Positions 54,791 through 64,000 of a stretch of 64,000 bases of DNA are shown one piece after another. The notes under the pieces are model-generated. The model ran no database searches, had not been told where the DNA came from, and worked only from the letters and a program-made list of their open reading frames with translations. A program made the translations under genes and the position numbers. The stretch is from Russula earlei (lineage: Eukaryota > Basidiomycota > Agaricomycetes > Russulales > Russulaceae): contig JAGFNK010000037.1 in NCBI GenBank assembly GCA_025769875.1, forward strand, positions 124,001 to 188,000. The letters are read 5' to 3'. Every line of letters begins with the position of its first letter. Position 1 is the first letter of the stretch.

Positions 54791-55250
54791 AGTGATAGGA
54801 TGTATATAATAAATTAATATGAATTTTTTTTCTGTTGTGATTTGCATATTCACATATATGGGGTTACACATGATGTGTCAGCATCAAACTTGGTGTCAAG
54901 TTCAACATCTGGGTGCTTGCAGCCCCATTTGCACCAGAGGTGCACATACAAAAGTTGCACAAACAGGTGCACCCACACATCAGTGACACATTTTCTGCCT
55001 TAGTGACATGCTTGCCATACCCCACTTGGAAGGAGTGGAAGGAGGGGGCTAGAAAAAATATTTTACATATCATATGTAAACCCCCACACATGAATGCAGA
55101 TCATACCAAAAAATAACTCATCTTTGAAATAGACTCATATTAGTTTATTATGTTACCTACATCACACCTGTCATTCCTGTTACTCCTGGAAAATCCTGAA
55201 ATACAAGTTCAAGTTCAAGATTCAAGAACTCTTGGTTGGTGAAAGGGGCC
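54791..55250. repeat. MITE X body and right arm
   Basis: AT-rich, non-coding, with the remaining part of the left arm near 54791-54825 and the right arm from about 55135. No ORF. Confidence 0.55.
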
Positions 55251-55593
55251 TAAGTCTCTCACCTTGAATTGGTATTTTGGGAAATGGGAACTAGGTTGTC
55301 CCATCAATGTTGTGGCATGCTGGAGCAAAGCTGCAACCTCCTCTCTGAGTTGATCCAGCTGTTGCAGGCATTCAAGGATGGATGGGAACTTAGTATTGAA
55401 ACTAAGAGGGGGGGCAAATGTTGGGTTGAAGCCATACTATATTTCAAAGGGGGCTTTGTGGGTAGCACTATGGGTGTGTGCATTATGAGCAAACTCCATG
55501 AAGGGGACTAGTTCTACCCAATTGTCTTGTTGGTGGTGTCAGAAGATTCTCAAGTATTGTTCTAATTCTTGATTGACTCTTTCTATCTCTCCA
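55251..55593 (-). pseudogene. Gypsy L1 integrase, C-terminal core
   Basis: GEIERVNQELEQYLRIF (the catalytic E), NWVELVPFMEFAHNAHTHSA, FEIQYGFNPTFAPPLSFNTK and LECLQQLDQLREEVAALL on the minus strand are a typical gypsy integrase end. The upstream core must lie beyond G5, outside the window. Confidence 0.83.
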
Positions 55594-56187
55594 TGTTACA
55601 GCATCATAGCCATTGGAGTGTTACCTCAGATTTCAGTGGGGGCCAAGTCCTAGTGACTTGGTTCAGAGGTTCAATGGGGACTGGCTCAAGGGAACCAGTT
55701 CAAAGGTTTAGCATCTCAAGACTAAGTCAAGGATGACCTAATCCACAGACAGAGTCAACCTTCTGGTTTCACAGAAGAGAACAATGAGAGAGAAACAGAA
55801 GAGTCAGAGGAACATAAGGTTCCTTGTGATGAGTTGAGGTCAAGCAGAGTGTAAGCCAGCACAACGCAAGTTGTGATTTGAGCGAATTCTACAGGGCAAG
55901 GGATGTGACAGGAAATGGGACAAAGCTAAGCTTGGGGCATTCCCCAGCTTTTACAGGCACTTAAATACTGTATCTAGCAAGGCTGTACAGTACCATATGT
56001 CGAACAATAGATAATAGTAAGCCAATAGCAAAAGGAACTCAAACAATAGATGAAACACAATAGGTGAAACAATAAGGGACTATCAACATCAAGGGATGAA
56101 ACAGTAACCAAGGGGATAGGGGTGATAGAAGAGAACAATAACAAGAAAAAAGGTTAGTGATGAACCAACAGGAGGGTAGATCATCAT
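55594..56187 (-). repeat. 3' LTR of G5
   Basis: TGTTACAGCATCATAGCC on the plus strand to about GATCATCA. The polypurine tract (plus strand TCATGCCCCTCTCATGC) follows, as in G1. Confidence 0.85.
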
Positions 56188-56808
56188 GTCATGCCCCTCT
56201 CATGCTTAGTTCTCCAAACTAATCAGTTTTGGGACCCAGCTCATGGAGGTCATCCCTATCACCTTCTGGCCAAATGCCTTGAGGACCTGTCACCTTGGGG
56301 CAGAAGCCTCTGTAGTTCCGGTGAGTCCTCCTCAGAATGCAGTCATCTTGACCACTATAATGAGTGTGAGGGCTGATGCAGTTCTTGTTCCAGTGACCAT
56401 TGGTGCTGCAATGTTCGCAGACATGTTGGTGCTTCTGGAGCTGGTGTTGCTGCACCTTGGTGATGCATGCAGGTGAGAGGGGTATTAGGGGTGCCAGCAT
56501 CGCCAGAAAACATTTGTGGGAAGTGGGAGGGTGACCCCATAGGGGCATCATTCTGAGACTGGTCAATAACATGAGGGAGGTATTCAAGTGGGGGGGTCAA
56601 GGAGAGAGGAGGATGGATAGGTGAGGTAGGGGAGGAGAGGGTAGATGGTTGCTTTAGCACCTCAATGTTGTCTGAGCTCTCTGCTAGTAAGTAGAATGGA
56701 CCAGTACTGCAAGAGAGGCCTCCATTGGTCATCATGTTGTTGAGTTGATGACAAACTTGGACAGAGATGTTGTTGGTGTGGAGCTGGCTGTGAATGGTGG
56801 TGAACTCC
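56188..56808 (-). pseudogene. G5 pol C-terminal zinc-knuckle extension
   Basis: VCHQLNNMMTNGGLSCSTGP, NDAPMGSPSHFPQMFSGDAG and the knuckle CEHCSTNGHWNKNC, then DDCILRRTHRNYRGFCPK, match the last 200 or so residues of G1 pol. Despite decay elsewhere, all knuckle Cys and His residues remain. It is cut by A9. Confidence 0.85.
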
Positions 56809-58398
56809 TGTCATGAACCATTTCCCAGAGAGGGCCCTTGAAGGACCCTTCCTTATGAGAGGAAACCCAGACTCTATTGTGTCACCCTGTTCACACAGAC
56901 AAAAGGGGTGAGTAGAGGTGTCCACAATATTGTGCATGCATTGTTGTGCAAGTGATTCTCAGCACAATCAACATACAGCAAGCCCCACTTAATGGCAACC
57001 CTTTTAGCAATAATGACACCATTATAGCTTCTCTAAAGACCCTTTAGGACGACTCTAAGTGCCCTACAAGAGGCACTAACAAAACACTAAAAAGCCCTAC
57101 AATGTGTCATTAGACTAACTCTGATAACCTTGGAATGAACCATAAAGCAATACTAAGGACCTTTATAGAAGTATTTGGGTTGACTCTAAGGACCCTAATA
57201 GAACTATATAAGGGACCTTATAAGCAACTCTATTCCTTGAACTGAACTATAAGTCCTCAAATGACTGGCCCTAAACTAACTAACAATAAATGAATCAGGT
57301 GCTTTGCACATGTATGTTACTGAGTGGTTTGGGGTCCAGAAGATGCCGGAACACCTGAACTATGGACTGCACCATTTGCATCATGCGTGCATCAGATCTT
57401 GATTGTTTATGTTCATTGAGATTGCGTTCGGAACGCGTTGATCGTATCTTTCTGAAGATGTATTGAAAAAGCAATGAGTAGCATTGCTTCTGTCCCAGAT
57501 GTTCCTGTACTGCCACGTATGTTGCTTCCTTGATTAGGAAAGTACTTATGACACCAAGATTGCTACTAGGGAAGCACTTAATGCTTCCAGCACCGAGATC
57601 GTTTACATAGAAGCAACCTCACTTCTATGAGCTGCGTTTTGCTTCTATAGCACTGACCAGTACTACAGTAGCACAAACCTTATCCCTGTAGGGCTATATA
57701 AGGCCCCCAGTTGTAACAGTTGAGCCCTAAGCTTGACTTAGTTTGCCAATCCCAAACAGTTGACCCCTAAACTGTCTGCAGAGCCCCTCTCATCTTGTTG
57801 CCATACTCCAGAAGGATCTAACACTCCTTCCCCTCCACGAGTATTGCTTGCTTGACTCAAGCATATCTGCATTGGTAGGACGTGTTCATAGACGCAACCA
57901 TTGATCCTATTTAAGGCACTTTGGAGCCTTAACAATGTACTGAAGCAGTAAACCATGTGAACAGTAAAGGCTCTTACTCACCAATAGGAGCCTTCTTACT
58001 CAGCAGCTTACTGAGCATGACTGAGCATGCTCAGTAAGCATACCCCAACTTCTTACTCATCCATCAATTGTGCTTGATAACAAGGTTATGACTTGTTCCC
58101 TATTTAGCAGTTCTCTTGTAGTATATAAGCACTTAATAAAGTAGTGGACAGTCTTCAGACTGTCCATTTGTTTGCAGCACTCTCTACCCCTGGGATACTC
58201 CTTTAAGGACCACCCCCTTGTGATCATTCTGGCCTCTTCCCTGCATAATTGCTTGACACTACCAGTTACCATACCTCTTTGGTACTTGGTACTTCTCTGG
58301 GCATTACTTCTTGCCCACACCATCTTGGACATCTATCGACTCATCTTTGAACTCATCCCTCACTCTTGAACTGGATTGTTCAACAGTGAGTCTTGACA
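56809..58398 (+). repeat. LTR A9 in G5 (with K nested)
   Basis: TGTCATGAACC to GAGTCTTGACA, 965 bp once K and its TSD are removed. The flanks ACTCC and TTGTC do not match, and about 1 kb of G pol is missing across it, so it probably arose by recombination between two A insertions. CpGs are almost all lost. Confidence 0.85.
57315..57934 (+). repeat. Solo LTR K inside A9, TSD ATGTA
   Basis: 620 bp, TGTTACTGAGTGG to GAGCCTTAACA, with ATGTA at 57310-57314 and 57935-57939. CTATATAAGG near 57692 is its TATA box. It is the only K copy in the window. Confidence 0.9.
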
Positions 58399-61300
58399 TT
58401 GTCCAGGCTTTTGCCTAAGTGGTGGGAATCTGTAGGGACAGAGTCAATAGTAGAAATAGCACAAAGTTTGGTGGGCTGTTGTAAGTGAAAAGTGGTGATG
58501 GCATCTTGGGCATTTTTAAGGTTTGAGAGGGGTTCCCATGTGTCCTCTGCTGCAGAGTACCCTTTCCACCAGACCCTATATTGGAGTCAGTTCCTATGGA
58601 TACATTGAGTGGTGATCTTCTCAACTTTGTATTCTCTTGAAAGGAGATCAGGTGGTGGTTCAGGGAAGTTTGGTCCATGTTTGACTGTTTCAGTGACTGG
58701 GGACAGGAGGGAGGCATGGAATACATTATGAATGTTCCATTGGGGGGGTAATTGGAGTTGTTAGACAACATGAGAGATTCTTTTGGTATTGACAAAGGGA
58801 CCAAACCATTTGGGGCAGAATTTCTGAAACTAATGTGGGGTCTTTAGATTAGTACCCTCCAACCAAACCTTCTGTCCTTCCTCAAATCCCTTGAACTTAG
58901 TTTCTTTAATCCAATTGTTTTGTGACTTCCTCATCATTTCTTGTGCTGTTTCCCACATATTATTTAGTGCTTGGAGTTGTTCTTGGATTCCAGGGAACTT
59001 GGACTTTAGTTGGGTACCAAGCCCCTGTGGGTTGAAGCTGATGAGTAGTTTGTAGGGGGTCTTCTAGTGGTCATGGATTTGTGGGTGTTAAAGTGTTATT
59101 GGGCTATGGGAAGCCAGTGTGACCATTCTTCTTGTTTTTCTCCTGTGTAGATGTGGAGATACATCTCTAAGGTTTGGTTGGTTCTCTCTGACTGTCCATT
59201 GGTTTGCAGATGATAGGCTGTACTCACATTTTGGTTGATTCCAAGGATTCGAGAAACTCCTTGAAACAGTTTGGAAGTGAAGCAAGAGTCATGGTCGGAG
59301 ATGATTTTGGAAGGGACTCTAGTCCATGGGAAGGTATGTCATAAGAATAATTTAGCCATTTCTAGGGTTCCCATATTTTTATGGCATGGTATGAATATTG
59401 CCACTTTGGTAGAATTGTGGTCAGTGATGATCATGATAGTATTATATTTTTCTGACAGGGGGAGGTTAACAATCCAATCAATGGCTAAGGTCTGGAAGGG
59501 CTTCAGGAACTCAGGTGGAATTGGATGAATTGGAGGACAAGTGGGATGTGTTGAAGACTTGTTGGCTTGACAGGTGGTGCATCCTTGGATGTAATCTCAG
59601 ATGAAATAACCCATTTCAGGCCACCAGAAGGACTCCTGAATTGAGTACAAGTTTCAAGCATTTCCTGTATGTCCTCCAAGGATGCTGTCATGATAAGTGT
59701 ATAGTATCTTTCAGAGGAGGGGTTCTTGATATGGCACAACTAATTTTCTATCTTTGAATAGTGCGCCATCTTCTTCTTGGAGGTTATGCCTAATTTTCCA
59801 CATAAGTAGATCTGAGCGTTGACCTTTTTGTTCCTTCAAGATTTGTTTGTATAGGTCTTCTGTGTGGAGAGTGTGAATGAAACATTTGTCAAGGAGTGCT
59901 GTGATGTTTTGATTGTCTCCTGACCCATCATTGTGGTCCAGTTGTCATGAGAGAGCATCTGCATGATTGGAAACTCCAGGTTGGTGGTGGATGTCAAAAT
60001 GATAATCTGCAAGTGTGAAAATGTAGCCTGCAATTCTCTGGTTAATTTTATGGGAAAGTCGGTAGTGTGTGAGGTTGGCATGGTCTGTAAAAATTCTGAT
60101 AGGATGTTTCATTCCAACTAACAGGTACTGCCAGTGTTGAAGTGTGAGGATTAAGGCCAGGAACTCTCTATCCCAAACTGGGTAGTTCCTCTCTGCTTCA
60201 TTGAACACATGTGACATGTTACCAATCATTTTCCTTTTTCCCCTTGAATCCTTTTGGCACAGGATTGCTCTGGTGGCAAACTGTGAGGTGTCTGTTTCTA
60301 ATCCATATGGGAGGTCAGGGTTGGTGGTGTAGAGTTCAGGGTCATCACAAACTGATGATATCAGAGTTTCCAGGGCAGTGGTCACTTCTGGGGTCCAGAA
60401 AAAGGGGGTTCCTTTCTTGATTGTAGAAAAAATGGGGCAAGCTATTTTGGCAAAATCTCAGATGAATGGTTGTTGGTAGTTAAGAGCACCCATGATTTGT
60501 TGCACTTGTTTCAGGTTGTTGGAGGGTCTTGGCCAGTTTTTGAGGCCATCCATTTTGACTGGGTTGATCTTAAGGGTCCCTTGGTTGATCCAAAAGCCCA
60601 AGAAGTCAATTTCTTTTTGTTTGAAGGCATATTTAGATGCTTTCAGAAAGTAAGAGTCCCTTTCAAAGAGGTTAAGGAACTTGTGTGTGATTTGTTGATG
60701 AAGGTGTTCTTCTCCTGGTCCCATGGCTATTGCCACATCATCCAGGTAGTTACAGGTGTTTTCAGGGTATTTGAGAAGCCAGGGTTGCAGGGTGTGGTTC
60801 ATTGCTCATTGGAAGGCTGCTGGGGCATTGGTGAAGCCAAAAGCCATTACCATGGGAATGAATTTGCCAAATTGGGTTTTGAAGGCCCCCTTGTGTTGGG
60901 CTTCTGGATGAATTCAGATGTTATTATAGCCAGCTCTTACATCAAATTTGCTAAAGGTGGTTTTGCCCCTCAGTTGGTGTAATTGTTCTTCCATGTTTGG
61001 TAAGGCATAGTAATTGGGGATGGTGGCATTGTTGTGTTTTCAGTAGTCTACTACCATTTGGGGGGTGGTGCCATCCTTCTTTTGGATGAAGAAGACAGGT
61101 GAGACAAAGTCCAATACTCCATCTTTGATGAAGCCTTTGGCTAGGTCTTCCTGTATTTGCCTATACAACTCTTGTTTTTTGTTCTGAGGAAGGGGATAAG
61201 TTTGACAATCCAGGAACTTGGGGGCATCAGGTTTCGGGGTGATTCTGAAGTCAAGTTCCCCTCAACTGGGTGGGAGTCATTTTGCTGCTTCCTCCGAGCA

Positions 61301-61886
61301 GACTCTCTGATGATGTGATTACTCTGGGGGGATGGTGGTTGTTCTTATTTGTGCAATTTGGATTTTCAGTGGATTTGTCAGAGGTACAGGGGTAAGAAGA
61401 ACCCCTCAGTGGTTTCTAAGGTGACCAGTACTCCAGTTGACAAGGGGGTTTAATGCCTTCAAGAAAGGGTAGCTGAGAATCATTCTATCTTCTCCTAAGT
61501 TTGTAACATAGAAGGTAAGAAGTTGAGTAGTGGGGCCATGTTGTACAGCTATGTTAGTGTAATGGGTTAGTGCTCCTCCTTGGTTACTAGTGCCATCCAC
61601 ATTGATGATAGGTCTGATGGTTCTGAGAGGTCAGAGTGGGATTTGTAATTTTCCCACAATTCCTTGGCTGATGAAATTTTCTGTTGCTCCACTTGTCTAA
61701 GAGTGCTTGACCAGTCTTTCCATTTGTTGTGATCATAAAAGGAACTTTCATTGAGTTTTCTTTATGTTGAACAATGGTATCTATTTGGGTGTCTGTGCCA
61801 ACTGTTGCACTTTGGCCTAGAGAAAATCCTATTTTAGGATAAGGTCCCAGATTTTGGCTCTTTCTTCTGCCAGTAAAGTCTTCATG
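58399..61886 (-). pseudogene. G5 pol: protease to chromodomain
   Basis: On the minus strand: VDGTSNQGGALTHYTNIAVQ (protease), TCNYLDDVAIAMGPGEEHLH (reverse transcriptase, YLDD kept), GLETDTSQFATRAILCQKDS (RNase H), HDSILGGHTGNA (integrase finger), ERTNQTLEMYLHIYTGEKQE (integrase E) and the GPF/chromodomain part near 58440-58800. Many stops and frameshifts make it dead. Confidence 0.9.
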
Positions 61887-62475
61887 TGTTACGGTGTCGC
61901 AGCCATTGGACCATTAGCTCAGGGTTCAGTGGGGGCCAAGTCCCTGTGACTTGGTTCAAGGATTCAATGGGGCTGGCTCAAAAGAGACCAGATCAAGAGT
62001 TTAGTGTCTCAAGGCTGAGTCAGACAATGACTCAGCCTGCAGACAGAGTCAATCTTCTGGCTTCACAGAAGAGGAGGACAATGAGAGAGAAGCAGAGGAG
62101 GAAGAGGAGCACAAAGGTTCTTTGTGATGAGCTCAAGTCAAGCATGGTGTAACCCAGCACAAGCAAGTTGTGATTGAGAGAGGATACAGGGCAAGGGATG
62201 TGACAGGGAATGGGACAAAGCTAAGCTTGGGACATTTCCAGGCGCTTAAATACTGTATCTAGTGAGGCTGTACAGTACCATATGTGGAACAATAGATATC
62301 AATGAACCAATAGTGAAGAAGGCTCAAACAATACATGAAACACAATGGATGAAACAGTAAGGGACCATCAACATTAAGGGATGAAATGGTAACCCAGGGA
62401 AACAAGGGTGACAGTAGAGAGCAATAGGAAGATAAGGGGATTGGGAACAGACCAAAAGGAGGGTAGATCATAACA
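61887..62475 (-). repeat. Solo LTR G6 in G5 gag, TSD TCATG
   Basis: 589 bp, TGTTACGGTGTCGCAGCC to TCATAACA. TCATG lies at 61882-61886 and 62476-62480: a G LTR jumped into another G element. Confidence 0.93.
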
Positions 62476-62693
62476 TCATGCAGGCTACCATGGAAGCTGG
62501 TTCTTCTTCCTTGGATGGTTCCAGGATAGTTTCTGCAATGCAGGTTTTTGAAGTGGTGGGAGCCAAGTTCTTGGGGCATTCCCTGCTGAGGTGGCCTTTT
62601 TCTCTACAATGGAAACAACATCCTTCTTTTGCCAATTGTTTTCTTTCCTCTTCAGTGAGCATCTTAAAGTTGGACTTGGCAGCATCCACTTGC
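62476..62693 (-). pseudogene. G5 gag zinc-knuckle end
   Basis: VDAAKSNFKMLTEEERKQLA and the knuckle CFHCREKGHLSREC match G1 gag. The frame is cut by copia III at 62694 and continues past G6 with the gag end at about 61840. Confidence 0.88.
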
Positions 62694-63175
62694 TGTTGAA
62701 GATAGACACAGTGTATGTGTGATTAGATACCAGCAGATGATAAGATTGCAGGCAGATCTATCAGACAATTGTTCAGTTTGGTTGACACAAAACTGATATA
62801 AATAATGTACCTATCAGACAATAGCTACAATGCGTCATCAGTAATGCAAGATAGGATATCAGAGTGTAAATACTCACTTCAGTTTGGTTGATACAAAACT
62901 GAAGTGATCTATGTACGTTGTGGCATTCTTAAGTACCTGAGACCACCACTGGATGCAGTACAGCTAACTACCATCATGGATCACAAAGTAAGTCCGAGGA
63001 TCAGTTGTAAGTAGCTACTGATTGTCCTAAATCACTCTATCAGTGTAACTAATGTGTGCTGCAGTGTATGAGCTGAGCTGGTGATGCCCAGTCTGGGTGA
63101 TCCAATGTGTCAATGCATCCAAGTTGTGATCATATCACAATGCACCTGAGACTCTGAGCAGTGCAGATCTCAACA
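62694..63175 (-). repeat. LTR D2, 3' LTR of copia III
   Basis: 482 bp, TGTTGAAGATAG to GATCTCAACA on the plus strand. A polypurine tract AAGGGGGGA precedes it on the minus strand (63176-63184). Confidence 0.9.
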
Positions 63176-63208
63176 TCCCCCCTTGATTAAGACAGTCAGT
63201 AGATTAGA

Positions 63209-64000
63209 TCAATTAAGACCCAACCCATCAATGAAGGTCTGGAGCAGCACATGACCATGCAGCTTGGTGAGACCATCTGCAACCATCTCTCCTGTGGGAG
63301 TATGGATCAGCATGATCAGTCCATCCTCAATGTATTGGTGGATGGCATGATGTTTGATAGGGATATGCTTCAACTGTCTTCCGGTGACTGGGTTGAGTGT
63401 AAGATTGGCAGTGCCTTTGTTATCACCATGAAGTGGAATCGGATCGGAGATCTGATAGCCAATCTCAGAGAAGAAGCTCCAATACCATGTGGCTTGATTT
63501 GCTGCATCAGCTAAGGCCATATATTTGGCCTGAGTGGTACTTTGGGCAACAGTCTTCTGTTTTCACAAGGTCCAAGAGATTGCAGTGCTGGAAAGTAGGA
63601 AGACATAGCCTGAGGTGGAACAGTAGTCATCTGCATTGTCTCTGAGGCCAGAGTCGGAGTACCCATGTAATCTGGTATCATGTGCACCATCATAATGCAT
63701 CTTTAGATCTGAAGTGCTGTTAAGATAAGATAGTACGTATTTGGCAAGGTGTAGATGATGCAATGAGGGATTGGATGAGAATTGGGTGAGTCAAGAGACT
63801 GCAAATGATATATCTGGTCATGTCCCGATCTGCACATAGAGAAGGCTGCCAATGATGTGTTGAAAATGTTTTATTTCATCAGGTGTTGCCTCCCCAGAGT
63901 GCTTGACCAAGTGGACATCTGCCCCAGAGGGCAGCTGAGTGCAGACTGGATTGGAATCCACCATCCCAAAGCAATTGATGATCTCCGAGATGTCCCTAGA
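63209..64000 (-). pseudogene. Copia III RNase H region
   Basis: LAKYVLSYLNSTSDLKMHYD and GYSDSGLRDNADDYCSTSGY (RNase H start), then IPLHGDNKGTANLTLNPVTG, IPIKHHAIHQYIEDG and MVADGLTKLHGHVLLQTFID ending at a stop near 63209. These are the standard C-terminal copia motifs. A frame change near 63560 and more toward 63780 show decay. Confidence 0.88.

Larger units (their letters stand above)
45315..55250. mobile_element. MITE X, split by P, inserted in L1 integrase
   Basis: The termini GGCCCCTTTTACCAACC (45315) and GGTTGGTGAAAGGGGCC (55250) are near-perfect inverted copies within arms of about 115 bp. One arm is 45315-45396 plus 54791-54825 (cut by P), the other about 55135-55250. Without P it is about 545 bp and non-coding. 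L1 integrase reads up to its right edge (KVRDL) and resumes at its left edge (GPFKVV). A partial copy is at 29630-29751. The TSD is unclear. Confidence 0.6.
55594..62693 (-). mobile_element. G5: second G-family gypsy copy, decayed
   Basis: Minus-strand relative of G1: 3' LTR, C-terminal pol extension, [A9 with K], chromodomain, integrase, RNase H, reverse transcriptase, protease, [G6] and gag tail, cut at 62693 by copia III. It is inserted in L1 integrase. Arg codons CGA of G1 have become TGA at several places. Confidence 0.88.
62694..64000 (-). mobile_element. Ty1/copia copy III, 3' end, extends beyond window
   Basis: Minus-strand copia with 3' LTR D2 and the RNase H end of pol. It is inserted in G5 gag. 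The LTR is nearly the same as D1 of copy II, so this may supply the part missing from copies I and II. Confidence 0.88.

Noticed and set aside
55281..55511. Plus-strand frame starting MVFWEMGTRLSHQCCG
   Set aside because: Antisense of the L1 integrase, whose minus-strand reading carries the conserved motifs.
60211..60982. Plus-strand frames of 69 and 170 codons
   Set aside because: Antisense shadows of G5 reverse transcriptase and RNase H.
1..64000. tRNA, rRNA or host protein-coding gene
   Set aside because: None could be supported: every long coding signal belongs to a transposable element or to simple sequence.

Overview
This 64 kb window looks like a transposon-filled stretch of a filamentous fungal genome, most likely a mushroom-forming basidiomycete (Agaricomycetes). 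The reasons are chromodomain Ty3/gypsy elements, Ty1/copia elements, a Tad-like LINE tail, Tc1, IS630-like and CENP-B/pogo-like transposases, introns of 48-49 bp in one transposase, and mutational decay at CpG. I found no host gene, tRNA, rRNA or CRISPR array. Family letters (A, B, C, D, E, F, G, H, J, K, L, M, P, X) are my own labels. Dates and functions are inferred from sequence alone.

Layout: 100-7922 is an almost complete chromodomain gypsy element (G1) with two LTRs, intact gag and pol frames, and a long pol extension ending in a second zinc knuckle. It abuts a Tc1 element (7923-9288) with an intact DD34E transposase. 9295-11165 is a gag remnant plus LTR of another gypsy (J). 11166-18414 is unclassified purine-rich DNA broken by solo LTRs A1, A2 (itself split by B) and a LINE with a 15-bp target duplication. 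18415-22555 is a copia copy split by solo LTRs A3, G2 and C1. 22556-24420 is a C-family element start, and 24421-29630 a decayed gypsy (M) carrying solo LTR A4. 29752-37750 is a minus-strand copia with its 5' LTR and primer-binding site, interrupted by a 4.1 kb long-inverted-repeat DNA transposon (E1). 38083-42681 is gypsy L2 on the minus strand, with solo LTRs G3, C3 and C4.

42682-55593 is the 3' part of a second minus-strand L element (L1). Its integrase/chromodomain region contains a MITE (X). A CENP-B-type transposon (P, 45399-54788) sits inside one arm of X. P is in turn broken by A8, F (which contains A5) and E2. 55594-62693 is a second, decayed G element (G5) broken by A9 (which contains K) and G6. 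62694-64000 is a third copia element that runs off the right edge.

Four results stand out. (1) In G and in C, the 10-11 nt just after the 5' LTR are perfectly complementary to LTR sequence 32-34 nt downstream of the TATA box, as expected for Tf1/sushi-type self-primed reverse transcription. (2) The C-terminal zinc-knuckle extension of G pol is preserved in two divergent copies. (3) 18 solo LTRs have readable target-site duplications, so the nesting order can be read directly. (4) Stop codons in decayed copies are largely CGA to TGA, and old LTRs have lost CpGs that young ones keep, pointing to methylation- or RIP-like decay.
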